This document shows, one piece after another, positions 1 to 7,148 of a DNA stretch of 39,884 bases. The notes below the pieces were generated by a model. That model ran no database searches, was not told the origin of the DNA, and saw only the letters and a program-made list of their open reading frames with translations. Both the position numbers and the translations under genes were made by a program. The stretch lies in contig CATYZI010000022.1 in assembly GCA_958415625.1 (NCBI GenBank), positions 1 through 39,884 on the forward strand. Direction: 5' to 3'. Source of the stretch: an uncultured Collinsella sp. (GTDB taxonomy: Bacteria > Actinomycetota > Coriobacteriia > Coriobacteriales > Coriobacteriaceae). Numbering within the stretch: the first letter of the stretch is position 1; the number at the start of each line of letters is the position of its first letter.

Positions 1-10
1 TAGGGTGCCG

Positions 11-227
11 TGGCCAAAAAATGGCAGATATGAGTACTGTCACCAATTTAGTAACAGGCAATTTTGGCCTCTCGGACAGATTTTGCGCTCAATGTCGCTA
101 ACCTGATGCTTAGTTATTCCACATTTGTTTATTATCTTCTTACTTTATGCCGCCTCCGAGTCCTAAATTCCTTGATTTTGCTGTTACTGATTTAGTGACA
201 GTACTCATATTTGCCATATTTTGGCCA
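11..227. repeat. TGAGTACTGT element, copy A
   Basis: A 217-bp element bounded by 47-nt terminal inverted repeats (11-57 and 181-227) that match at 42 of 47 positions. Each arm begins TGGCCAAAA, carries ATATGAGTACTGT in the middle and ends in GTAACAG. Inside each arm is a smaller dyad, clearest in the right arm as CTGTTACT-5 nt-AGTGACAG. The AT-rich interior (58-180) has a weak CTCGGA/TCCGAG dyad and no convincing gene. It lies just downstream of the leftward gene ending at 262. Related copies are at 14567-14794 and 37055-37282. Nothing else was seen in 1-261. Confidence 0.8.
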
Positions 228-261
228 GGGCATATGATTAACCCCCTATTTTCGACGTGAA

Positions 262-1371
262 TTAGACCGGCTTAAGCCCAAAACACGCCCGCAGCGTGTT
301 AAGCAACGCCTCTTGCTTCTTCCTGCGGGCATCGACACGATTCCGGTACCGCTTTCGCATACGCTGGTGGATGCGCCATGCGAGCGCTTCCATCGCTTCC
401 ATGTCGCAGAGCATTTCGTTGTTGACCGTCGCGACCTCGATTCCCATAGTAATCAAGCCCGTGTTGCGTTTTTCATCATGGATACGTCCCCTCCGGGAGG
501 AATGGCCCAGCTCACCGTTGTATTCAAGGTCAAACCGGGCTGCTTCCTGATACGCATCGCAAACTGCATGCGGCATCCCCGAGATTGCCTGCGCGCGGTC
601 ATCGAACTCGATCTTGTAGTCGGTCTTAAAGGGACCGCAGTCAAATCCGCCATAGGAAAACGGAAGCGAAAACAGAGCGAGCATGATGCACTCCATGGGC
701 GAGAGCAGGTTTTCTGACAGGTAGGGACACAGACGCAGCAGCTGTTTGGCCACATTCCCCTTGCATGCCGCAAGGTAATCTGCCAGGCGATCGGGCGTCA
801 GCGCCGGCTCGACTTCAAAGTAGCCCACGTCTGCTGGCTGGTCCTTGTCCTTTGCAAGTTTATTCGTAACAGGCGAGGTGTAGGGAGGCAGATACTTCCC
901 GCGGTCGCTCAGTGAAATCTTAGAGCACAGCTCCTGGGCCAGGGCAAATGCCTGGATACAGCCAAGTTCGCGCGCAACGGCAAGGCAGAGGGCCTCGGGA
1001 GACAAGCTGTACACCCCCGGTTCCACCTCTAGAATCGAGCCGGCGGGCAACCCGGAACACACGGACCAGCCTACGCTAGGCATGCGGCGGCGCTGCGCCG
1101 CAGATCCCACCAGCAAGCACAAATCCTCTTGCACCTCGCCGCTTGCGGCTCCAATTCGCACCAAGTCGGGAAGATAGATGTCCTCGGTCGAGGGCGACGA
1201 CGTGCGCAGCACACGGCGCTCTTCATCGGGATTGAGGTCCTTCCAGCTGATATAGCCCATCTGCCGGCGCTCGGCGCGCATCATGCGCAGCGCTGAAGCG
1301 CCTGTTAGGATTACGGAAGCCGCTAGCTGTTCGCCTGTCGGCTCGTTGCGCCGCTCAATCTTCACTGCCAC
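262..1371 (-). CDS. Unknown protein with a DUF559-like (PD-(D/E)XK) nuclease C-terminus
   Basis: A 369-residue protein. The GTG at 1371 was chosen because AGGGGTGG precedes it at suitable spacing and it lies 10 nt past the comF stop; an in-frame ATG at 1410 would overlap comF. The last 90 residues resemble DUF559/Vsr-like endonuclease folds: FDLEYNGE (280-287), then H290, D299, R302 and a hydrophobic LITMGIEV strand. E283 would fit the DxEYxG metal-binding pattern of that family. The N-terminal part (GYISWKDLNPDEERR and onward) is not recognised. DUF559 domains often occur with AbiEi-type antitoxin domains in actinobacteria, but no winged helix is evident here. The tail is Arg/Lys rich. Nuclease activity is inferred, and a DNA-binding or degenerate role is possible. 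Confidence 0.75.
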   Translation of the reverse strand: MAVKIERRNEPTGEQLAASVILTGASALRMMRAERRQMGYISWKDLNPDEERRVLRTSSPSTEDIYLPDLVRIGAASGEVQEDLCLLVGSAAQRRRMPSVGWSVCSGLPAGSILEVEPGVYSLSPEALCLAVARELGCIQAFALAQELCSKISLSDRGKYLPPYTSPVTNKLAKDKDQPADVGYFEVEPALTPDRLADYLAACKGNVAKQLLRLCPYLSENLLSPMECIMLALFSLPFSYGGFDCGPFKTDYKIEFDDRAQAISGMPHAVCDAYQEAARFDLEYNGELGHSSRRGRIHDEKRNTGLITMGIEVATVNNEMLCDMEAMEALAWRIHQRMRKRYRNRVDARRKKQEALLNTLRACFGLKPV

Positions 1372-1381
1372 AAAACCACCC

Positions 1382-2188
1382 CTACCAAACACGTGCGATA
1401 GCGAGGCCATCAACGGCCGCGGCACCGGCGCGCTTGAGTTCCGCCGAAGCCGCTGCCATCGTCGCACCCGTGGTGATAACGTCGTCGATAAGCAGCAGGC
1501 GGCGGCCCCGCACGTCCTCAACGGTCTCGTACATGCCTCGGACGCGTTCACGGCGTTCTTCACGGCCGAGTTCACGCTGGTCGCCATGGCCGTATTTAAC
1601 GAGGGCGTCGAGCAACGGAACACCCGACAGCTCGCAAAATGGGCGCGCGATGGCCTCCATATGATCGAAGCCGCGTCGCCGAAACGCCGCCGCAGTCGCG
1701 GGCACAAACACCACCGCATCGGCGCCGGACAACACACCGCCTAAGCGTTCGGGCGCCGCGACCTGGGCATGTAAGGCGGTGTCGTATAGCAGCTCTGCCA
1801 GATACGGCGCCAGGCGTCGCTCGCCCGCGTCTTTGTACGCTTTAATGATCCGCGGCAGCGGATGCGCGTAAACGGCACATGCCAGGCACCGGTCGAGTGC
1901 TTCGGCCATCGCCGAGGACGAACCCTCGACCGAGCACTCGGTGCACAGCAAGTCTCCAAACGGGGCGCCGCATCGAGTGCAGCTATGCCGCGGGTCGATG
2001 AGCGCAAGCGCCGCCAAGCAGTCTTGGCAAATAAGCGCGCCGGAGCGCTCGCAGCCGGCGCATCGCGTAGGCGACAACGCCTCAAGCGCCTCGTACGCCG
2101 CCAGCTCGGCAAACGGTAGCAATTCGTCCGCAAACGGCAGGATGCCGGCACCTTGCAGGCATCCCAACACATTCAAATATCTCTTCAC
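1382..2188 (-). CDS. comF: ComF family phosphoribosyltransferase-like protein
   Basis: A 268-residue ComF/GntX-family protein. In competent bacteria ComF is needed for DNA uptake, although the family is also widespread in non-competent species. Eight cysteines in four pairs (43/46, 54/57, 70/73, 82/85) form two zinc-ribbon-like units at the N-terminus. The C-terminal phosphoribosyltransferase domain carries the PRPP-binding loop IDDVITTGAT at 234-243. The start is GTG at 2188, with GGGAGGG about 7 nt upstream. That ribosome site lies within a strong hairpin (2193-2226), so translation may be structure-controlled. The next gene begins 10 nt after this stop, which suggests co-transcription. Confidence 0.92.
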   Translation of the reverse strand: MKRYLNVLGCLQGAGILPFADELLPFAELAAYEALEALSPTRCAGCERSGALICQDCLAALALIDPRHSCTRCGAPFGDLLCTECSVEGSSSAMAEALDRCLACAVYAHPLPRIIKAYKDAGERRLAPYLAELLYDTALHAQVAAPERLGGVLSGADAVVFVPATAAAFRRRGFDHMEAIARPFCELSGVPLLDALVKYGHGDQRELGREERRERVRGMYETVEDVRGRRLLLIDDVITTGATMAAASAELKRAGAAAVDGLAIARVW

Positions 2189-2192
2189 GACA

Positions 2193-2226
2193 CAACCCTC
2201 CCTACGTTCGGTCGCAGGGAGGGTTG
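2193..2226 (-). promoter_or_regulatory. Hairpin covering the comF ribosome-binding site
   Basis: A perfect 11-bp inverted repeat, CAACCCTCCCT / AGGGAGGGTTG, with a 12-nt loop. In the leftward transcript the downstream arm contains the GGGAGGG Shine-Dalgarno of comF and ends 4 nt before the GTG. No T-run follows on either strand, so a standard intrinsic terminator is unlikely. It could sequester the comF ribosome site or stabilise the ricT 3' end. Confidence 0.65.
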
Positions 2227-2290
2227 TTGATTCAGTGCTATGGTACCCCGACGCGTTTGGGGTCAGGCAGGTTAAATCCGTTTGCGGGCG

Positions 2291-3991
2291 CTATTCGCCG
2301 GTAGGCGGTTGTGGTGCAGACGAAGACGGGGTCGAACCCTCGCCACCATCTTGACGCGGCTTGCGGGAACGACGACGGCGACGGCGCTTCTGGCCCTGGT
2401 CGGCCGAACCCTCGCCACCACGATCTTCGCGCGACTCGCGTTCGTCGCGAGCAGCGCCGCGCGCGGCCTTGGCAGCCGCCCCTCCGCCATCTCCGGGGCG
2501 ACGACGCGTGACCTTGACCTCGCCATCCGAGACCTGATCGGCAACGGAGGGCACCGAGGGCTTTTGCTGCGTGCCCGAGGAATGGCGACGGCGCGGACGC
2601 GGAGCGCGCTCCTCCTCGCCACGCGGCTTGCCGCCCTTGTCGGCAGGTGCGTCGGAACCCGAGCCGCCCTTGGAAGCGGCACCAGCCTCGCGAGCAGCTG
2701 CGGCGCGGAAGGCATCCTCGCGCTCCTCGCTCGACAGATGACGGCGACGACGGCGCGTGGGATTCATGCCACCGCCGCGATTCTGCTGCTGAGGCTGTTG
2801 AACCTCGCGCTCGCGAGCGCCGTTCTTGCCGGCGGCTGCGGCCTCGCCGGCATCGGCAGAGCCCGCACGCTTGCGGCGGCGACGGCCGCCAGCGGCCTCC
2901 TCGGCCTCAGGCGTTGCGGCATTGCCACGGCCCTTTCCGCGGCCACGACCCTCGCCCTGCCCCTGACCGGCGCGAGCATCGGAATCGGCATCGCGACGAC
3001 GGCGCTTGGGCATCGACGTGCCAGCAAGACGGTCGGCGCTCGACAGGCCATCGCCCACGTCGACGCCGTTCTCGCGGTCGAGCTCCATGAGCGCCAGGCG
3101 CATCTCGGGCGACTCGATGCGCTCGAGCACATCGCGCGTCACGCAGTCGGGGCGGCAATTGCAGCCCTGCTCGGTAGCCTTCTTCTTGCAGCCCTCCGAG
3201 CAGGTCATATCGGCTAGGTTGACCTTAAAGACCTTGCCGTTCTCCAGGCGCAGCACCAGCTGCTCGCGCGGCGTGTCATATTCCTGAATACGCGCCTTGC
3301 CGAGCGGCGTATCGATGAGCGTCTTCTTTTTGGGCGCGCGGCTCTTAAAGTCCTTGTAGGCCTCGAACTCGTAGCGCAGGCAGCACATCAGGCGGCCGCA
3401 CACGCCGCTGATCTTGGAGGAATTGAGCGGTAGGTCCTGCTCTTTTGCCATGCGGATCGAGACGGGCTCAAACTGTCCGCCAAAGCGCGTGCAGCAGAGC
3501 TCCTGTCCGCACTGGGCATAGCCGCCCACCAGGCGGGTCTCGTCGCGCACGCCGATCTGGCGCATGTCGACGCGAATGTGCAGCGTCGAGGACAGGTCCT
3601 TGACGAGCTGGCGAAAATCGACGCGCTCCTCGGCCGCAAAGTAGAACACGGCCTTCTCGCCGCCAAACAGGTACTCGACGCCCACCGGCTTCATCTCGAG
3701 GTCGAGCTCTTTGACCAGACGGCGGAAATCGACCATCGCCTCGTCGCCCTGGATGGCAAGATCGTCGGCAAGCTGCAGGTCGATGTCGCTCGCCACGCGC
3801 AGCACGGGCTTGAGCGGCTGACCGATCTCGTCTTGCGGCACCTCGAAGGGATCGGCCGTGACCAAGCCGATCTCGGTTCCGCGCTCGGTGGAGCAAATGG
3901 CATAATCGGCCTCGATGATATCCAGGTCCTGCGGATCAAACCACAGGTCGCGCGAGGCGTAGGTAAACTTAACGGGTACGACTAACGGCAT
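2291..3991 (-). CDS. ricT: RicT/PSP1-family regulator (YaaT-like) with a long basic tail
   Basis: A 566-residue protein. Residues 1-290 match the PSP1/RicT family, which in Bacillus forms the Ric (YaaT-YlbF-YmcA) complex affecting RNase Y-dependent mRNA maturation, competence and sporulation. Family cysteines are visible: C161, C166/C167 (GQELCCTRF) and C198, C203/C204 (GVCGRLMCCLRYE). A further cluster, C264, C268, C277, C279 and C283, follows. From about residue 330 the protein becomes a low-complexity tail rich in Arg, Lys, Gly and Ala, which looks disordered and nucleic-acid binding. The start overlaps the end of holB by 10 nt and AGGAAGG precedes it, so the tmk-holB-ricT order is probably one operon. 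The function of the tail is unknown. Confidence 0.9.
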   Translation of the reverse strand: MPLVVPVKFTYASRDLWFDPQDLDIIEADYAICSTERGTEIGLVTADPFEVPQDEIGQPLKPVLRVASDIDLQLADDLAIQGDEAMVDFRRLVKELDLEMKPVGVEYLFGGEKAVFYFAAEERVDFRQLVKDLSSTLHIRVDMRQIGVRDETRLVGGYAQCGQELCCTRFGGQFEPVSIRMAKEQDLPLNSSKISGVCGRLMCCLRYEFEAYKDFKSRAPKKKTLIDTPLGKARIQEYDTPREQLVLRLENGKVFKVNLADMTCSEGCKKKATEQGCNCRPDCVTRDVLERIESPEMRLALMELDRENGVDVGDGLSSADRLAGTSMPKRRRRDADSDARAGQGQGEGRGRGKGRGNAATPEAEEAAGGRRRRKRAGSADAGEAAAAGKNGAREREVQQPQQQNRGGGMNPTRRRRRHLSSEEREDAFRAAAAREAGAASKGGSGSDAPADKGGKPRGEEERAPRPRRRHSSGTQQKPSVPSVADQVSDGEVKVTRRRPGDGGGAAAKAARGAARDERESREDRGGEGSADQGQKRRRRRRSRKPRQDGGEGSTPSSSAPQPPTGE

Positions 3992-5109
3992 TTCAGTGCC
4001 TTCCTGATATCGAACAGCATGACCTCGATGGCCAGCTGGGGAGTAACGTTTCTGGCGATGTTGTGCTCGGCGGTTGCGACCGCCTCGAGCGCCTGGGTGG
4101 CACCCGCAACATTCGTCGCAGCGGCAAGCCGACCGATCGTGTCACGCACGTCTTCGTTCACCACGTCGGCCGCCTCGTCCTGAAGTGTCAGCAGCACGTC
4201 GCGCATGAGCGTCCGCGCGCTCGCCAGCGCTTCCATGATACCCGAACGCTCGCGCGCGTTGAGTTCGCGCTTGTTGCGGTCCTCAAGCTGCTTCAATGCT
4301 CCACGCGACAGGTAGTCGGCATTTTGCTCGAGTACCTTTTCCTGCGTGGACTTGACCTCGGCGAGCGGCGCCTTGACGGCGACGATGAGCGACTTGGCGC
4401 GACTGAGCACGTCGGCCTCGTCGGCGGCAATGAGTGAGTCGATGGCACGGACCATCTGACGGCGGGCGTCCTGGCGCTCGGCGCTCCTAAGGAACTCGAT
4501 GCCGCGTGTGGGGCTTCCCGCCACGGCGACCGCCATGCGGCAACGCGCAGGGTCCTGACCGGTGGCGCGGCTCACGGCCTGCGCGGCGACGGCGGGCGAT
4601 ACCAGCCGAAACGGCACGCACTGGCAACGACTCACGATAGTGGGCAGCATCACGTCGGCCGAGGTGCCCAGCAAGATAAACATAACGCCCTCGGGCGGCT
4701 CCTCGAGCGTTTTGAGCAGTGCGTTGGCGGTGTTGGCACGCAGTTGCTCGGCACGGTCGATGATGTAGACCTTGGCCTTGGCGCGGATGGGTGCCAGCGG
4801 CACGTCATCGAGCAGCTCGCGGGTCTGGGCGATGAGGTAACCCGTGGCGCTCTCGGGCGTGTAATAGTGCACGTCGGGATGCGTATGCCGAGCAACGCGC
4901 ACGCAGCTGTCGCATGCGCCGCAGCCGTCCTGCTCGCACAGGAAGGCTTGGGCGAGCGCCCACGCGGCGTCGAGCTTGCCCGCGCCGGGCGCACCCAAAA
5001 ACAGGTAGGCGTGCGATGCGCGACCGCTAGCGACGGCATTGGTCAAAAAGTCGCGCACGCGCTCTTGGGTGTCGAGCTTGGCCAGCAGGCTTGCCTGAGC
5101 GGGGGCCAT
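3982..5109 (-). CDS. holB: DNA polymerase III subunit delta prime
   Basis: A 375-residue clamp-loader subunit that helps load the sliding clamp on DNA. It has the RFC-type AAA+ fold: GAPGAGK-L at 39-45, a zinc module with cysteines 58, 63, 66 and 69, and the conserved LLKTLEEPP and PTIVSRCQ sequences. The Walker A Ser/Thr is replaced by Leu, as expected for the delta prime subunit that does not hydrolyse ATP. The start is the ATG at 5109, one base after the tmk stop, with AGGAGG 9 nt upstream inside tmk; an upstream in-frame start at 5130 would overlap tmk. The tmk-holB adjacency is common in Gram-positive bacteria. Confidence 0.93.
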   Translation of the reverse strand: MAPAQASLLAKLDTQERVRDFLTNAVASGRASHAYLFLGAPGAGKLDAAWALAQAFLCEQDGCGACDSCVRVARHTHPDVHYYTPESATGYLIAQTRELLDDVPLAPIRAKAKVYIIDRAEQLRANTANALLKTLEEPPEGVMFILLGTSADVMLPTIVSRCQCVPFRLVSPAVAAQAVSRATGQDPARCRMAVAVAGSPTRGIEFLRSAERQDARRQMVRAIDSLIAADEADVLSRAKSLIVAVKAPLAEVKSTQEKVLEQNADYLSRGALKQLEDRNKRELNARERSGIMEALASARTLMRDVLLTLQDEAADVVNEDVRDTIGRLAAATNVAGATQALEAVATAEHNIARNVTPQLAIEVMLFDIRKALKCR

Positions 5110-5110
5110 G

Positions 5111-5794
5111 TTACTCGGCCTCCTGGGCAAGCGCGGCGGCGACGGCTTCCTGCGGAATGTCGAGACCGTACGCGCGAACCTGCTCGACCGTCTGCGCGAA
5201 GACGTCTTCGACGGTCGCGGTGGCGTCGATGAGCTTTACGCGGTCTGGCTCCTCGGCAGCAATTGCGCAAAACCCCTCGTAGACACGCTCCTGGAATGCC
5301 ATACCCTTAGCCTCCATGCGATCTGCCGCGCCACGGGCTGCCATGCGCAGCGCCGCCTGCTCGGGCGTGATGTGGTAGACGAGCGTGAGCGCCGGGTGCG
5401 TTCCCGCGACGGCCAGGCTGTTGGCATCGCGCACCATCTGGCGATCGAGGCCATCGGCAAATGCCTGGTAGCAGGTCGTGGAATCGTAGAAGCGATCGCA
5501 CAGGACCACCTTGCCGGCCGCAAGGGCGGGGGCTATGACCTCGTGCACCAACTGGGCGCGCGCCGCCTCGTAGAGCAGCAACTCGCAGGTGTCCCCCATC
5601 GCCGCGTTGGCGGGGTCGAGCAGCAGGGCGCGAATCTTTTCGCTGATGGCAGTGCCACCCGGCTCGCGCAGAGTTACGACCTGATAGCCAGCGAGGTCGA
5701 GCGCACGGGCAAGCAGGCGCGCCTGCGTGGACTTGCCGGCACCGTCGACGCCCTCGAGCGTGATAAAGCTATGTTGAGCAGGCTCAAAAGCCAT
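5111..5794 (-). CDS. tmk: Thymidylate kinase
   Basis: A 227-residue dTMP kinase that converts dTMP to dTDP in the dTTP pathway, in the cytoplasm. The P-loop EGVDGAGKST lies at 14-23. The conserved DRFYDSTTCYQ segment follows near residue 97, and the C-terminal half has the Arg-containing lid region. Length is normal for the family. The ATG at 5794 is preceded by GGAAGGGG. It is the first gene of the leftward tmk-holB-ricT set. A 225-nt gap containing a palindromic repeat separates it from the divergent zinc-ribbon gene. Confidence 0.95.
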   Translation of the reverse strand: MAFEPAQHSFITLEGVDGAGKSTQARLLARALDLAGYQVVTLREPGGTAISEKIRALLLDPANAAMGDTCELLLYEAARAQLVHEVIAPALAAGKVVLCDRFYDSTTCYQAFADGLDRQMVRDANSLAVAGTHPALTLVYHITPEQAALRMAARGAADRMEAKGMAFQERVYEGFCAIAAEEPDRVKLIDATATVEDVFAQTVEQVRAYGLDIPQEAVAAALAQEAE

Positions 5795-5882
5795 GGGCGC
5801 AGCCCCTTCCTACAAGGCGCGTAAATGCAGATATATCAACCAAGCCATGATACCCCACCCAATGGCTAAAGGCGCCTTTCCA

Positions 5883-5951
5883 AAGTTGCGGTGAAATAGG
5901 GACTGATTGAAGCTCTGAGACCGCCAAACAGTCCCTATTTCACCGCAACTT
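5883..5951. repeat. REP-like palindrome R1
   Basis: Two perfect 23-nt inverted arms, 5883-5905 and 5929-5951, separated by 23 nt. The outward end reads AAGTTGCGGTGAAA and the inner end TAGGGACTG. It lies in the 225-nt divergent gap between tmk and the zinc-ribbon gene. The TAGGGAC motif is shared with the palindrome at 7022-7079, while the rest of the arm differs. No U-run flanks it, so it is unlikely to be a plain terminator. Confidence 0.75.
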
Positions 5952-5976
5952 ATGATGGGGAATTTTGGATGCTGGG

Positions 5977-5982
5977 TATAAT
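5977..5982 (+). promoter_or_regulatory. Probable -10 box for the zinc-ribbon gene
   Basis: TATAAT, 37 nt upstream of the ATG at 6020. No good -35 hexamer was found at 17-18 nt spacing (GATGGG is the nearest), so the assignment rests on the -10 box and its position. Confidence 0.4.
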
Positions 5983-6019
5983 CGTCGTATTGCATTGAAA
6001 TGTGGCGAAAGGAGTGGCA

Positions 6020-7003
6020 ATGTCTCGGTATTGCGCCTCGTGCGGCAAGCTTCTTGCAGATGATGCCAAGTTCTGCACCTCGTGCGGTGCACCCGTTGAG
6101 CAAACAGCCGCGAGCGATAGCCAGCCCGCTTTTGAGCAGACCGGCTCCCTTGATACGCCGCAAGCCAAGGCGGACGACTCCCTCGCCTATAGCCCCGACC
6201 CCGCCGCAAGGACCGAGGCCGTCGAGACCACGCAGCGCATACCCGTCGCGAGCGGCTCGCCCCAACAGCAGCCGGCTCCCGCATACGCGCCCGCTTCGCC
6301 ACAGACCCCCGCTCCCAAAAAGAGCGGCACCGGGCCGCTTATCGCCGTTATCGTTGTGCTGGTGGCGATCATCATCGCCCTGGTCATCTTCTTTGCAATC
6401 AGACCGTTCGACAACGCCGCCACGCAGACGACTGCCGAGGTAGCTAAGCTGCACCATGACGTCGACGACGATGACCTAAAACCTCTCGGCGATCCCAACA
6501 GCCTGTACGACGATGATGACGATGACGACGAGGATGGCGGCGAAGCAACGCTCTCTGAGCAGAACCTCTACCGCCGACTGAGCGAATACTACGACCTGCT
6601 CGAAGATCTCGACAGCCAGGTCCGTGGCTGCGCGCAGAACTTCAACGGCAACTATCTGGAAGAGGATCGAACCACCCGTCAAAATCTCGCCGACGTCTCC
6701 GAGCGCACGGAGGACACCATCGAGCAGTATTACGACATCGTCGAGGACCTGGACGTCCCGACGAGCTCCAAGAACTACAGCTCCTGGAAGGACATCATCG
6801 CCCTGTACGACGACCTGGATCACCGCATTGACGCAATCTGTGATGCTTGGGAGATCAGCCTGAAATACGCCAAGCCTGCGGACCACAAGAATGAGATCGT
6901 GGCGCCGCTGTCGCGCGACAACGTGGCGGGCACCAATGACAATAAGTACCGCCTAGACTTTGAGGAGCGCTATCCCGGCGCCAAGCCTGTCGAGGTGAAC
7001 TAG
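6020..7003 (+). CDS. Zinc-ribbon, single-pass membrane protein of unknown function
   Basis: A 327-residue protein. The ATG at 6020 was chosen over an in-frame GTG at 6002 because AAAGGAG sits 5 nt before it. It starts with a zinc ribbon, C5-x2-C8 and C19-x2-C22, of the zinc_ribbon_2 type. A Pro/Ala/Gln-rich linker and one transmembrane segment at about 105-127 follow. Next comes a very acidic stretch containing seven Asp in a row near 164-170, then a C-terminal domain rich in Asp, Tyr and Leu (about 180-300) that looks helical. The layout predicts a cytoplasmic zinc ribbon and an external C-terminal domain. Such proteins are common in Gram-positive gut bacteria, but their role is not known. 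Confidence 0.85.
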   Translation: MSRYCASCGKLLADDAKFCTSCGAPVEQTAASDSQPAFEQTGSLDTPQAKADDSLAYSPDPAARTEAVETTQRIPVASGSPQQQPAPAYAPASPQTPAPKKSGTGPLIAVIVVLVAIIIALVIFFAIRPFDNAATQTTAEVAKLHHDVDDDDLKPLGDPNSLYDDDDDDDEDGGEATLSEQNLYRRLSEYYDLLEDLDSQVRGCAQNFNGNYLEEDRTTRQNLADVSERTEDTIEQYYDIVEDLDVPTSSKNYSSWKDIIALYDDLDHRIDAICDAWEISLKYAKPADHKNEIVAPLSRDNVAGTNDNKYRLDFEERYPGAKPVEVN

Positions 7004-7021
7004 CGCTTTGTCGTTCCCGAG

Positions 7022-7079
7022 CCGGCAGTTAGGGACGTTCCTAAACTGCCGGCAGAAAAGGAACGTCCCTAACTGCCGG
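7022..7079. repeat. REP-like palindrome R2
   Basis: Two perfect 21-nt inverted arms (7022-7042 and 7059-7079) with a 16-nt centre. The arms contain GGCAGTTAGGGACGTTCC. It starts 18 nt after the zinc-ribbon stop codon and is followed immediately by a terminator. A degenerate relative with GGGGACGTTCCTT is at 39467-39510, and R1 at 5883-5951 shares TAGGGAC. Confidence 0.75.
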
Positions 7080-7081
7080 TC

Positions 7082-7121
7082 AAAAAAGCGAGCGAGGATC
7101 ATGGGACCCTCGCTCGTTTTT
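7082..7121. terminator. Bidirectional intrinsic terminator
   Basis: Stem CGAGCGAGG (7089-7097) / CCTCGCTCG (7108-7116) with a 10-nt loop, an A-run before (7082-7087) and a T-run after (7117-7121). It lies between the convergent zinc-ribbon gene and topA, and fits termination of both. Confidence 0.85.
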
Positions 7122-7148
7122 GTTTTGGGCAATGCTTCGGCTGCGCCG

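Noticed and set aside
2282..3217. Long rightward reading frame opposite ricT
   Set aside because: It is the antisense of the GC-rich ricT gene, with Ala/Arg/Leu-rich composition and no ribosome site.
5810..6457. Leftward 215-codon frame across the tmk/zinc-ribbon gap
   Set aside because: It runs through a palindromic repeat and the antisense of the zinc-ribbon gene, with no supporting start signal.
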